Shown piece after piece: positions 1 through 10,381 of a stretch of DNA of 64,000 nucleotides. Source of the DNA: Begonia masoniana (Eukaryota > Streptophyta > Magnoliopsida > Cucurbitales > Begoniaceae). A program made the translations under genes and the position numbers. The DNA is taken from positions 19,719,614-19,783,613 of the forward strand of contig CM039506.1 in the NCBI GenBank assembly GCA_022432975.1. Reading direction: 5' to 3'. The notes under the pieces are model-generated. The model saw only the letters and a list, made by a program, of their open reading frames with translations. It made no database searches and was not told the origin of the DNA. The stretch's first letter is position 1, and each line of letters begins with the position of its first letter.

Positions 1-593
1 TTATCCTCTTCCTTGTGAGCAAAATGTCCAGCAAACCTGGACAAGGACTCAAATTGCCTACTGTATTCGGCCACAGACCCTGTTTGCTTCAAGTTCAGAA
101 ACTCTAACTTCTTCGCAGTCTGGACTGTGCTGTTGAAATACTTCTCATAGAAAATGTCCTTGAATTGCAACCAGGGCATTGCCAAAACATCAGTGGTGGT
201 CTCTATTGTTTCCCACCAGAGCTGAGCTTCACCAGCCAAATGAAATGATGCCAACGTGACCTTGTCTTCTTCTCCAATGTTGGCACACCTAAACATACTT
301 TCAATCTTCCTAAGCCATCCTTCAGCAAATACGGGATCAGATGACTGTCCATCGAACGTGGGTGGTCTTAGTCTCCGGAATCTATCTCTAGAATGTTCAT
401 TGTCAGAACCCAAGTTGGCACTTCCTTGCACCTCTCGGTTCAACAGTACTCCTAGTTGATCAGACTGTTAGCGCACTAAATCAGTTTGCTGACGCACTAA
501 ATCTGTCAGCTGCCTAATCACACTAGGCTCCTCTTTGCCTCTCACGTTTGGCATTTCTCTAGGCACTCTGGGTCTCCCTTGACGTCTGGCCAT
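1..593 (-). pseudogene. gag: gag polyprotein N-terminal fragment of element B (in-frame stop, cut by window edge)
   Basis: Retrotransposon gag makes the capsid/nucleocapsid of the virus-like particle. I start it at the ATG at 593-591, the first in-frame ATG after the primer-binding site. The reading frame opens with MARRQGRPRVPREMPN, continues through a repeated 'DLVRQQ' glutamine-rich stretch and reaches the capsid-like core, with the hallmark QLWWETI followed by a YEKYF segment. These are typical of plant Ty3/gypsy gag. One in-frame TAA at 470-468 lies where a CAA glutamine codon is expected, consistent with a C-to-T change. The frame is otherwise open to base 1. The zinc knuckle and pol are beyond the window. 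Plus-strand reading frames over this stretch are shadows. Confidence 0.8.
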
Positions 594-732
594 TGTGCTA
601 AATTCCTGTACAGGGTTAATTACACTCTTAAATATCTATCGACTAAGGGTAACATAAACACTTACAGTTGTTGAAATACTTCCAAGCAACGATCGGCACT
701 GATGAGTAATCTTTTGAACGGTTTAACTGAAT
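594..732 (-). other. untranslated leader of element B
   Basis: About 140 bp between the gag ATG and the primer-binding site. No ORF or conserved signal was recognised. In LTR elements this stretch normally carries packaging and dimerisation signals. Confidence 0.6.
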
Positions 733-745
733 GTCTCTGATACCA
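733..745 (-). promoter_or_regulatory. primer-binding site of element B (tRNA-iMet type)
   Basis: On the minus strand it reads TGGTATCAGAGAC, matching the complement of the 3' end of plant initiator tRNA-Met. It lies three bases inside the LTR end at 749, the usual position for priming minus-strand cDNA. Confidence 0.85.
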
Positions 746-1186
746 TACTGTAACGCCCCGAATTATCATAACCCGGTTTGTTACACATAAACCCGAAGAC
801 AACTAAGAACTTTGGACCAAATTTAAACTTCGCTCGAGAGTCAAGATTTGACATTTTCTAAAACCTCAAAACATTTAAAACTTGCAGCGGAAATCATTTG
901 AACGACAATAGAGTTAAACAAAACTGTGATACATTGCTAAAATAATCGTTTGGAATATCAAGAAATAATCGACCAAAAAGAAATAGAGGCTTAAATCGCG
1001 AAATACTTAAAATTTATAAAAGTCAAACGCATCATCCGATGAACAAAGTCAACGGAAGGAACTGACGTAGAAAACAGAAGGCTTCTCCCGATAGCAAAAA
1101 CGACAAAATACTTCCTACATCCACCGGTGACGTCAGCCAAATGATTTCCTCATCCGATCGACTTTATTCTACATCCACCGGTCACA

Positions 1187-1530
1187 AAATGACAAAATAT
1201 TATACCCACACATACCGATAGTGCAAATTCTACATCTTCTGATAGAATAAACTGCACACACCGATCACAAAACGACAAAACATAATACCCACACATACCG
1301 ATAGTGCAAATTCTACATCTTCCGATAGAATAAACTGCACACACCGATCACCAAATGACAAAACGTAATACCCACACATACCGATAGTGCAAATTCTACA
1401 TCTTCCGATAGAATAAACTGCACACACCGATCACTAAACGACAAAATGTAATACCCACACATACCGATAGTACAAATTCTACATCTTCCGATAGAATAAA
1501 CTGCACACACCGATCACTAAACGACAAAGG
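1187..1530 (-). repeat. 83-bp tandem repeat inside LTR B, about 4 copies
   Basis: Units repeat the words TACCCACACATACCGATAG, ATTCTACATCTTCCGATAG and ACTGCACACACCGATCA with period 83 (for example TACCCACACA at 1203, 1286 and onward). Degenerate versions of the 'CTACATCCACCGGT' motif extend the pattern to about 1095-1600. Short frames of 63-65 codons on the minus strand recur with the same period and are repeat artefacts. Confidence 0.85.
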
Positions 1531-2142
1531 ACTTTCTACATCACCCGATGGATTAACACACGGCATCCACCGGTCACTAAACGACAAAAGACTTTCTAAA
1601 ACCCCTGACCCTAAGTAACTTCAGAAAAACTCGACAGAAAGTAGAACAATATTTCAACTACTCAAATTACATACAAAAACATCTCTAACTGCGAGAAGAG
1701 CGAACTTACTTCACTGAAACCATTTAGAACAATTCAAATCCTTACATTACTCAATTTCAGTCAAATCAACATTTAAGCCTAACCAAATACTATTATCAGA
1801 AAGCTCAAAAGAAACATATTCAAAGTATTGAAAACCACTACTGTCATGAAAGAACTCAACACACTAAAATTGAAACTTTGTCAACTGAACCTTCACACCA
1901 ACAGACATCAATTAAACCGCCCCATCAGCTGCCAGATTGTTACAAAGGTGCACTCCACAACAAGCCTAGTCCTCAGCAGACTCAGTAAACACACCTGCTA
2001 ACACTTCTTCACCTACATCACAAAACTCATCTATTAGCCTAATGCTAAGTAAGTAAAGCAATCAGGAAATGAAACACTGAAATATGAATTCCTAAACATG
2101 CAATTTCTACTTTCTCAACTCAGTTTTTCATGCTTCGTTTCT

Positions 2143-2364
2143 GTTCAGATCCCCCTGTGAAATTGGGAGTTGGATCAACTCTCCCAAAGTACATACATCC
2201 ACTGTCTCATTAAGGGGCGGATTAATTCCCTTAACAGTGAAACTGATTCACATGTTCAGATCCCCCTGTGAAATTGGAAGTTGGATCAACTCTTCCGAAG
2301 TTCAAATATCCACTGTCTCATTAAGGGGCGGATTAATTCCCTTAACAGTAAACATATTCACATA
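2143..2364 (-). repeat. 111-bp tandem duplication inside LTR B, 2 copies
   Basis: GTTCAGATCCCCCTGTGAAA occurs at 2143 and again at 2254, each followed by a GTTGGATCAACTC segment and AAGGGGCGGATTAATTCCC. The copies differ at only a few bases. Confidence 0.85.
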
Positions 2365-3107
2365 GCTGTTTCAATATGTTCAATCCTTACCATGTCAACA
2401 TGCATTCAAATTCATTTTCGTATACTTTTAAAACATGATGCATAACATACAGATACATACAAGTAAGCACAATCCTAACGTTTTGTGATGTAGGCCCGAA
2501 GGCACAAGCAAACTTCACTTACCTGGCTCTCCTAGAGATGCTCGGTTTTAACTTACTCCAAATGCTCGCTTACCTAAGCTTATGACAGTACATTAATCCA
2601 ACTCTTACTAAACCTTACAAAAGTTCAATATTAAGATTGAGGAAACCGATTTGAAACTCTGCTACTCGTGTAATCCCATTTATCACTAAGAACCCGAACC
2701 TACGCTCAATCTCAGCATCTTTGAAATCCTCACATTGTATTCCCTCAGGTAACTAACCACTATAACATAAGAGAAATGAGGAAAACTTACCTAAGTTGAA
2801 GGAGAATCGGGCGAGGAAAATCGCCTAGAGAGCTCGGCTACTTGAGCTGAAAACCCGAAGAGAAAAGTATGAAATTGGTGGCAGCTACTGTGCATTAAAC
2901 CTAACCCTCTTTCCTTAAATACGTTATCCACATGTGAAATTTGTAAATTTACTCTAGTGCTCTTGTCTAGTCATTTAATAACCCTACTTAAATTATTGAC
3001 TAAACAAGTGTATACCATTAAAAGCTGGTTCGATAGAACTGGGTGCTACAAAAAGCATGAAAATGGATTTCCGCACGACGTTTTAAAGTTAATGCATAGA
3101 AAAACAG

Positions 3108-3153
3108 CCGTAAGGCATACAGTTTACAGGCCGCAAGGCATACAGTTTACAGG
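3108..3153 (+). repeat. 23-bp tandem duplication
   Basis: CCGTAAGGCATACAGTTTAC... at 3108 and CCGCAAGGCATACAGTTTAC... at 3131, one mismatch, two copies. Confidence 0.9.
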
Positions 3154-3288
3154 TCACGCGAGGTGGGGCTCAGGCACGGCTGTACGTGTTGTAAGCGTGC
3201 ACCCCCCTCCTCTAGCTGAAAAGAGTAGTCCGCCTGCTGGATGAGCTCTCTCCAGTTAGAGGGATAGGATCTCGGTGACACCTACAGT

Positions 3289-3316
3289 GCATAGCATAGC
3301 ATAGCATAGCACAGCA
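3289..3316 (+). repeat. GCATA microsatellite
   Basis: Four perfect GCATA units followed by an interrupted unit (GCACA, GCAT). Confidence 0.9.
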
Positions 3317-3813
3317 TTTGCATTTACGAGTCTTACTGAGATTTTTATCTCTTAGTGTGTTGTATGGTGTAGGTGATTACGAGGAAACAGGTGAGGACGA
3401 GATTCCTCCTCCTGAGACATGAGTCCAGTTGACAAAGAATGGCTGCGGTGGTGTGCTGGCGCAGTAGACGCTTAACTGACCCGTGGGGAAGTATGTACGT
3501 GTTTTGAAGGTTTTTGGGATGTTTTGGGCTGATGGTGAATTGTATAGACATTTTAGGATGTTTGGTTCTGGTAGTTGATAGGTTAGTTTTCGTAGTTTAA
3601 ACGTTTTGTAAATGTATTTTGAAAATGTTTGGTGTTAGGGAAATGTTCGATTTTTAAACATATCCACGCGAATTGTTTTTAAGAAAACGAGTTATATTTT
3701 AATTGAGTTTTGAGTTGTTATTTTGGGTGATTGAGAATGTGAGGAGTGGATGAGATTTTGAGTGAGAATGTTTGATGATTTTGTTAGTGAAATGGTGAAA
3801 GAGGTGTAAAGTG

Positions 3814-3821
3814 TATAAAAG
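3814..3821 (+). promoter_or_regulatory. TATA box of LTR A
   Basis: TATAAAAG in an AT-rich context, about 45 bp before the first hairpin and about 400 bp before the LTR end. Transcription would start near 3845, making the hairpin cluster part of the RNA 5' end. Placement is by motif only. Confidence 0.55.
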
Positions 3822-3859
3822 AAGAAGAAAGGAAAGAAAAGGAAGGAGGGGGAGCCGTG

Positions 3860-3915
3860 CTCTCTGGAAAATTCCAGAGAGTATGGCGAATGATCGCCTC
3901 CGTGAGGCGATCATT
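3860..3915 (+). other. two perfect hairpins in LTR A
   Basis: Hairpin 1: arms CTCTCTGGAA (3860-3869) and TTCCAGAGAG (3872-3881) around two bases. Hairpin 2: arms AATGATCGCCTC (3889-3900) and GAGGCGATCATT (3904-3915) around CGT. Both arm pairs are perfect complements. They lie just downstream of the predicted transcription start. A different, larger hairpin set occupies the equivalent place at 14615-14720. Confidence 0.8.
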
Positions 3916-4222
3916 CACCTCTCCCTGCCTTGGCGATTGCTGGAGAAACGATCGCCACAATGTTTTACACGGCTTTTGCCGTTTTTACCCCTTCTCCTCC
4001 GCCGATTGTTTTCATTTAATTTTAATTGTTTTTAATTAATTGTTTTAGGTTTTATTTAAATTGTTTTAAAAGTTAGAATTCAATTTCGATTTAAATTCTG
4101 GTTTCGATTTCGGTTTAGGTTCCACTTAAAGTTTATTTAAAGTATATAGATAAAAAATAAATAAATAAATAAATAAATATAGTACGGGAAATTGGGTACA
4201 GTATTAGGGTCGTGACAGATTA

Positions 4223-4234
4223 TGGTATTAGAGC
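4223..4234 (+). promoter_or_regulatory. primer-binding site of element A
   Basis: TGGTATTAGAGC, one mismatch from the tRNA-iMet complement TGGTATCAGAGC, five bases after the LTR end. The leader 4235-4385 that follows has no recognisable gene. Confidence 0.8.
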
Positions 4235-4385
4235 CCCCGGGTTTTAAAATCGATTCTGTTGACTGCTCGACTGCACAGCCACTACGCGGACATTCTTCAT
4301 CAACTATAAGTACGTTTATAGCTTTATTTGATTTCTAGTTTCTTAGAGTATTTTGTTTTAACTTTTGTATAGGAATTTTATAAAT

Positions 4386-5216
4386 ATGGTGCGTCCACGA
4401 AATGACCGAGACGACCGAGATGATACGATTGACACCCTCAAGGATTTTATTGCCCAGCAGTTTCAACATATGGAGCGACAGGCTCAGCAGATGGAGAGAC
4501 AGTCTCAGCAACTGGGTACTTTGATAGACCGTGAGGGCGTTAGAGCTCGAGAGACAGCTGTATCGGGTAACCGTGGGATGGAGAGGTTTCAGAAGCTCCA
4601 GCCCCCTATATTTAATTGACAGTCTACGGATCCCTCTTCAGCCGAGGAGTGGATTCGCACCATGGAGGACATGCTGGCCTATGCTAGCATTGAGGACAGA
4701 GAGAGGGTTGCATTGGTGACCTACCACCTAGCACTGGATGCTCAGTTTTGGTGGGATTCCATCAAGACGACCACCGATGTGACGGTTATGGGTTGGGAGC
4801 GATTCAGAGAGTTGTTTTACGACAAGTATTTCAGCCATACCGTGCGAGAGGCGAAGATGGTTGAATTTATGTAGTTACGGCAAGTAGGTTCGATTGCCGA
4901 GTATGTGAGGAAGTTCGAAGCCCTTTCTCGATTCGCGCCACGTCAGGTCAGCGTAAATGAGGACAAGTTACGCCAATTTTTACAGGGACTTAATCAGGAG
5001 TTCCGGATGCGCCTTACTATATCTGGGGTACGAAATGTATCCTATGACGAGATTGTGGCCAAGGCGCTTGATATTGAGGCAGTTGAGCTGAGTTCTGTCA
5101 GACCGAGGGAGCTAGCTAAGGGCTTCTTTCGAGAGATTCGCCCTCAGTCACGAGGTTGGCAACTGAGAGCACAGCCTCAGCAACAACAACAGAGGGGTGT
5201 TAAAAGACCTCTAGAG
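4386..5216 (+). pseudogene. gag: gag of element A, N-terminal and capsid part (two in-frame stops)
   Basis: I start at the ATG beginning MVRPRNDRDDRDD; an upstream in-frame ATG at 4365 is less gag-like. A glutamine-rich helical segment (MERQAQQMERQSQQ) is followed by the plant gag core: EEWIRTMEDML, then DAQFWWDSIKTTTD, then RELFYDKYF, then the C-terminal capsid region with SRFAPRQV. All parts lie in one frame but are interrupted by TGA at 4617-4619 and TAG at 4872-4874; the second is where a CAG/CAA codon would be expected. At 5216 the frame meets the nested element and resumes in phase at 12215. The product would be the structural protein of the particle; it cannot be made full length. Confidence 0.85.
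5212..5216. repeat. target-site duplication TAGAG (left)
   Basis: TAGAG directly precedes the LTR start TGATGCAAAC at 5217 and recurs at 12210-12214 directly after the other LTR ends in CACATCA. This 5-bp duplication is typical of Ty3/gypsy integration and fixes the nested element's boundaries exactly. Confidence 0.95.
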
Positions 5217-5950
5217 TGATGCAAACCTCAACAAACTTGTTGTGAGACCCAACGTCAATAGATGGAATCAACTTCAGGATCGCCCAATAGTAGTTTCAAG
5301 TATAATGACTAATGACCCCGTGGTTATGTGACAACCAGAAACCAATAGTATCAAGAAAAGAATATTGACCCCGTTGCTATGGAAGAGCAAGAAACCAATA
5401 TTATAAGGGTTGGAAATCAAGGGGTTGTACTTGAAATTTCCGCAAGTTCTATAGAAGAACAGTTTGGAGGAAATTCTCACAATATAATTCTCATTCTAGT
5501 GTACCTTACAATGAAGAAATACCAAGTATTTATAGGCTTACAAGAATAGTCTAGAATAGACATTAAATAGCCTTGAAAACATAAGAAAGAACTTTGCTAC
5601 TAATATGGTCTAGGTTCAGCCTTCTTTGGAAACCATCAAAACACCCTTTGGCCTTCTCTATGACATTATTAAATGCCTAGTAGATGTCACTTCGAAATTA
5701 CTCTTCTAGAGCCTTCTTTGCTGAATTGGTGATCATTTGGGCCTAATCAAACTCCATTTGTATTTGTAACACATTAATAACTTTAAAGCCCATTTCTTCC
5801 AGTGGTCTTGGTTCTTGAAATAAGTTATTTTGGACTTCTTCTTGAAGCTTCTTGGCCCGAGCTCTAGTGATAGGTCCATTTGGTATTTTCAATTCCATTA
5901 AGTATTCTTCTTGGCCCAATTCTTCTTCAATGCCATCCTTGCCCACATCA
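5217..5950 (-). repeat. 3' LTR of the CRM-type element
   Basis: Begins TGATGTGGGC and ends GTTTGCATCA on the element strand. Its first 208 bases also encode the last about 69 residues of the polyprotein. Confidence 0.95.
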
Positions 5951-7021
5951 TTCTCCCTCTCTTGAAAAGGATTCGTCCTCGAATCTGGACCTACATAGAA
6001 AGGAGAGAGGTCAGTTACATTAAAAGTAGCACTCACTTGATAATCAGCTGGTAGATCAATGATATAAGCATTATCATTAATCTTTTCCAAAACTTGGAAT
6101 AGTCCATCTCCACGAGGATTGAGTTAACACTTTCTTTGTTGGGGAAAACGTTCTTTACGAAAATGAACCCAAACCAAATCTCCTTGTTGAAAAGTTATGT
6201 GCTTTCTTCCTTTGTTTGCATGGGCAGCAGCTTGCTCATTCCGTTTGATGATATGCTGACGTGCATCTTCATGAAGTTTCTTTACCAATTCGTCCTTCTT
6301 CTTCCCATCCAGGCTAATGGTCTCATTAATAGGCAATGGAAGTAAATCCAATGGAGTTAACGGATTAAAACCATAAACAATTTCAAAAGGAGAATAAGAA
6401 GTAGAAGAATGCATTGTTCTATTGTAAGCAAATTCAATAAAAGGAATACAATCTTCCCATGATTTTAAATGGTTCTTTATTACTGCTCGTAAAAGTGTTC
6501 CTAGGGTCCTATTTACAACCTCGGTTTGTCCATCGGTTTGTGGGTGACAAGTAGTAGAAAATAGCAAAGTTGTCCCTAACTTACCCCACAGAACTCGCCA
6601 AAAATGGCTAAGAAACTTAGCGTCTCGATCACTAACTATTGTTTTTGGAACACCATGAAGACGAACTACTTCCTTAAAGAATAACTGAGCAATATGAGTG
6701 GCATCATCTGTTTTATTACATGGGATAAAATGTGCCATCTTTGAAAATCTATCCACCACAACAAAAATTGAATCTTTCCCATTCTTAGTTCTTGGTAACC
6801 CTAACACAAAATCCATAGAAACATCAATCCAAGGATGACAAGGAACAGGTAAAGCCTGGTACAATCCATGAGGTTTTACTCTAGATTTGGCTTTTCTACA
6901 AGTTATGCATTTATTGCAGATCCTCTCTACATCCCTCTTCATATGTGGCCAAAAGAAATGTTCTTTCAAAATTTCTAAGGTTTTAAGAATTCCAAAATGT
7001 CCCATAAGACCCCCCCCCCCC
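5743..7021 (-). pseudogene. pol: integrase and C-terminal domain of the CRM-type element (frameshifted, one stop)
   Basis: Continues pol after a frame break in a 12-G run at 7021-7010. The HHCC zinc finger is recognisable: the first His sits at the break itself, the second in GHFG, then CNKC. The catalytic D,D35E core looks intact: Asp in MDFVLGLP, Asp in VSDRDAKF, and Glu in GQTEVVNRT with 35 residues between the last two. A GPY/F-like module follows (GDGLFQV, with Leu for the usual Pro). An in-frame TAA at 6126-6124 separates it from the catalytic core. The tail ends ITRARAKKLQEE... and a TAG at 5745-5743 inside the 3' LTR. I see no canonical chromodomain, which fits CRM elements with a divergent targeting tail. 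Confidence 0.85.
5951..5964 (-). promoter_or_regulatory. polypurine tract of the CRM-type element
   Basis: On the minus strand AAGAGAGGGAGAA directly abuts the 3' LTR start TGATG. This is the expected primer site for plus-strand cDNA. Confidence 0.8.
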
Positions 7022-10000
7022 ATGTGACTCTCGAACAAGCAATTCACGTAAAGAACATTGTGGAATGCAAAGTCTATTTTCTCGAAACAAATATCCTTCT
7101 TGTTTGTAAAATTTTTCAAAAGGTTTTGTTTCTGTGGCTTCAAACCAAGTTGAAAAATTAGGATCTTTTGGATATAATTCTTTGATGTGCTCAAAACCCA
7201 AAAATTTAGTGGAAAGGGTAGAAAGAAGAACATACCTTCGAGATAAAGCATCAGCTACAATATTGTCTTTACCTTGTTTGTATTGGATGGTATATGGAAA
7301 TATTTCAATAAATTCAATCCAGCGAGCATGTCGTCGATTCAACTTACCTTGACCTTTTAAGTGCTTCAATGATTCATGGTCGGTATGAATGACAAATTCC
7401 TTAGACCACAAGTAATGTTGCCAAGTTTCTAGAGCTCTCACCAATGCATAAAGTTCTTTGTCATAGGTGGAGTAATTCAAAGCAGCTCCATTAAGTTTCT
7501 CACTAAAATAGGCAATGGGTCTCTTGTCTTGCATAAGTACGGCACCTATACCAATACCGGAAGCATAACATTCGATTTCAAAGGCTTTGGAAAAATCTGG
7601 TAAGAGCAGTAAAGGAGAAGTACTTAACTTTTCTTTTAAAGTGTTGAAAGCCTTCTCTTGTGAATCACCCCATTTGAACCCAACACTTTTCTTGATAATT
7701 TCCGTCAATGGAGCAGCAATGGTGCTAAAGTTTGGAACAAACCTTCGATAGAATCCAGCCAAACCATGGAAACTTCTAACTTCAGTGATGTTAGTGGGCG
7801 TAGGCCAATCTTTGATAGCCTTAACTTTCTCTTCATCTACTTCCACACCTTTGGAACTTACAACAAAACCAAGAAACTCAACCTTGTCTTTGCAAAAGCT
7901 GCACTTTTTAAAGTTAGCAAACAACTTTTCATGTTTCAAAACATTAAGTACACATCTCAGGTGTTCAATATGTTCATTCAAGTGTTTGCTGTAAACTAGA
8001 ATATCATCAAAATAAATAACAACAAATTTTCCAATGTAAGCACGCAAAACATGATTCATTAAACGCATAAAAGTACTTGGTGCGTTAGTCAACCCGAAAG
8101 GCATTACTAGCCACTCATACAAACCATGTTTTGTTTTGAAAGTAGTTTTCCATTCATCACCTTCTTGCATATGAATTTGATGATAACCACTTTTTAAATC
8201 AATCTTTGAAAAGATAATGGAAACATGCAATTCATCTAACATGCTATCTAATCGAGGTATGGGATGTCGATACTTTACCATGATTTTATTGATTGCTCGG
8301 CAGTCGACGCACATTCTCCAAGTTCCATCTTTCTTGGGGACCAACAAGACAGGAACCGCACATGGACTCATGCTTTCTCGAACATGTCCTTTGGCTAGCA
8401 GCTCTTCAACTGGCCTTTGAAGTTCCTTTGTTTCTTCTGGATTACTTCGATAGGCGGGTCGATTAGGAATGGTAGCTCCTGGAACGAAGTCAATTCGATG
8501 CTCAATGCCTCTTATCGGTGGCAATCCTTGTGGTGTTTCCTCAGGAAAGACATCTTCAAATTCCTGCAAGAGAGCAACTGCTACAGTAGGCAAAGAATTA
8601 TCAGGATTAGTTGTTAAGAAATAAGCCTCTTTGTACAAGATCAACATCATTGTTTTTTCTGATTTGAAAACACTCTTAATCTCTCTCTCTTTTGCAAGGA
8701 AATTCACTGCCTTTTTTTCTTTTTCAAGTGGCACCTGACTCTTTTCCCTCTTCTTTTCACATTTTCTCTCTTCTCTCTCACTCTCTTTTGAACTCTCATG
8801 CTCACTCTCACCTTGTTTTGTAGTAGCTGTGACAGATTTTTTAATTTGGTATTGCTCTTCGAAAACTTGATGGGGTGGTAGCGGAGCTAGAGTAATACTT
8901 CGTCCATCCTTGGTAAAGCTGTACCGATTCTTGTATCCATCATGGGTGGTGCGTCTGTCAAATTGCCATGGTCTTCCCAGCAATATATGACTTGCTTGCA
9001 TAGGAACAACATCACAAAGAACTTCATCTGAATATTTGTCAATTGAAAATGAGACAAGAACCTGTTTTGTTACCTTCATTTCTCCACTTTCATTGAGCCA
9101 TTGGAGACGATATGGTCGAGGGTGTTTTAGAGTCTTTAATCCAAGTCTGTCAACCATTATTTTACTTGCAACATTCACACAACTTCCTCCATCTATGATT
9201 AAACCACAAACCTTTTCTTTAACATGGCAGCGTGTATAGAAAATGTTTTCACGTTGTTGACGGTCATCATCTTCTATAGTTTGAACATGGAGGGTTCGAA
9301 GAACTACTAAGGCTTGGCCAACAACTGCATGTTCGATATCACTGGCTTCTTCAAGTGGTGGCATAGCTTCATTGTCACTTTCTTCTTCAGAAACAATATC
9401 CCCATTATTTAACAAGATCATAGTTCTTTTATTTGGGCATTGTGAAGAAATATGACCAAGTCCATGACATTTAAAACACTTAATATCTCGATTTCTCTGG
9501 GTTGGGGTATAACTAGTACCTTTTTCAACCTGCTTGGCCATCACTTTTTCATCCTTTGGCTTGGAAGTTGACTGCTCTTCTTGCCTTAGAGTAGAGTTCC
9601 ATTTTGACTTCCCACTCAAAGAAGTAAAAGTTTCGTGCTTAGAGGTTGATCTTCCTCCTCTTTTGAGCTGCCTTTCAACCTTCATGGCCATGTGGACAAC
9701 CTCTTCAAGTTCCACATAGTGCTGCAATTCAACAATATTTGCAATTTCACGATTGAGACCACAAATGAATCGAGCCATGGTTGCTTCTCGATCTTCCTCA
9801 ACATTGGCACGAATCATGGATATTTCCATCTCCTTATGGTACTCCTCAACAGATTTTGAACCCTGTTTAACGCTTTGCAATTTTAAGTGTAAATCTATAT
9901 AATAATGTGAAGGAACAAACCTTCGTCTCATGACAGCTTTCATGTCTTCCCAATTGTCGATTGGAATTTTTCTATTTCTTCGTTTGGTTAGGAGCACTTG

Positions 10001-10129
10001 GTCCCACCAAGCAATTGCGTAATCAGTGAAAGAAACAGCTGCAAGTTTAACTTTTTTTTCCTCCGAATAGTTATGACAATCAAAAACAAGTTCAACCTTT
10101 CGTTCCCATTCAATGTAAACGTCCGGGTC
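6983..10129 (-). pseudogene. gag-pol: gag C-terminal part, protease, reverse transcriptase and RNase H of the CRM-type element
   Basis: One open frame of just over 1,000 codons; a GTG at 9997 is not a real start, because gag reads in from upstream ([11 protein letters not shown], then AIAWWDQ). Numbering from 9997: gag core 1-110; zinc knuckle C174, C177, H182, C187 ([14 protein letters not shown]); protease around IIDGGSC 267-273, the DGG form used by this group; charged Lys/Glu linker 395-440; RT 480-720 with YFDD at 662-665; RNase H 800-920 with E848, D873 and D917-like acids. The first RNase H aspartate, expected in ECDASG, is tyrosine (ECYASG, about 811), which should abolish activity. 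After SHGGGG the frame is lost in the G run and stops at 6983. Confidence 0.9.
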
Positions 10130-10134
10130 ATTTT
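10130..10134. repeat. target-site duplication ATTTT (left) of the TRIM
   Basis: ATTTT before 10135 recurs at 10496-10500 after the second terminal repeat. Confidence 0.9.
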
Positions 10135-10248
10135 TGATATGATATCGGGTCCCTTATTCCTCCCAAAAGTGCACTTAAGAGTGGAGGTTTGGACCCAATA
10201 TATATACTAGCCCAGGCAACTCTCTGTTTCCGATGTGGTATCACATCA
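10135..10248 (-). repeat. TRIM terminal repeat (3' LTR)
   Basis: 114 bp, identical to 10382-10495. Confidence 0.95.
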
Positions 10249-10381
10249 TCCCTTCACCCTTTAAAGGCGACTGCCTCAGTCGGCGATCTGACCGGGACAT
10301 CCCGTAGGATGGCTGCCTCAATCGGCAGTCTGCCTGATGTGCTACCTAACCGGCCCACAGAAGTGAGGCTCTGATACCAAA
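10249..10381 (-). other. TRIM internal region with primer-binding site
   Basis: 133 bp, no ORF of note. It holds two related GC-rich words, ACTGCCTCAGTCGGCGAT and GCTGCCTCAATCGGCAGT; the second can fold as CTGCC/GGCAG. The primer-binding site lies at the right end (minus strand TGGTATCAGAGCCTC). Such stem sequences may serve dimerisation or packaging; that is inference. Confidence 0.75.

Larger units (their letters stand above)
1..3050 (-). mobile_element. Ty3/gypsy LTR retrotransposon B, 5' part, minus strand
   Basis: Reading leftwards, the window holds a long LTR (3050 to 749), a primer-binding site, a leader and the start of gag, then runs off the left edge. The LTR ends are TGTAGCACCCAG and CGGGGCGTTACA, so the usual TG...CA termini are present. 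The gag resembles that of Tekay/Del-type plant chromoviruses, which also carry long LTRs. Its outer LTR end abuts the LTR of element A, so B probably inserted into A. The first five flanking bases (AAAAG, 3051-3055) would be the target duplication, but the other flank is outside the window. Confidence 0.8.
749..3050 (-). repeat. 5' LTR of element B (about 2.3 kb)
   Basis: Bounded by TGTAACGCC... at 749 and ...GGTGCTACA at 3050 on the plus strand, giving short inverted TGTA/TACA termini on the element strand. The 749 end is fixed by the adjacent primer-binding site; the 3050 end is inferred from the terminal dinucleotide and the change of sequence character. The LTR has no coding capacity. It contains two internal tandem duplications (about 83 bp and 111 bp units), annotated separately. 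A TTTATAAATT motif near 1011-1020 could be its TATA box, leaving about 260 bp for R-U5; this is weak. Confidence 0.7.
3051..4217 (+). repeat. 5' LTR of element A, right-hand portion
   Basis: The LTR ends ...GGGTCGTGACA at 4217, six bases before a primer-binding site. Its left end is not visible because element B interrupts it at 3050. It contains a 23-bp tandem duplication (3108-3130 and 3131-3153), a GCATA microsatellite (3289-3316), a TATA box, a cluster of hairpins and an AAAT microsatellite (about 4157-4179). About 330 bp of its 3' half recurs nearly unchanged at 14757-14942, which supports the LTR assignment. No gene is present; short frames here are chance. Confidence 0.75.

Noticed and set aside
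256..459. 67-codon plus-strand frame
   Set aside because: Antisense shadow of gag B.
2957..3244. 95-codon plus-strand frame across the B/A junction
   Set aside because: It crosses an LTR-LTR junction and a tandem duplication, with no protein-like features.
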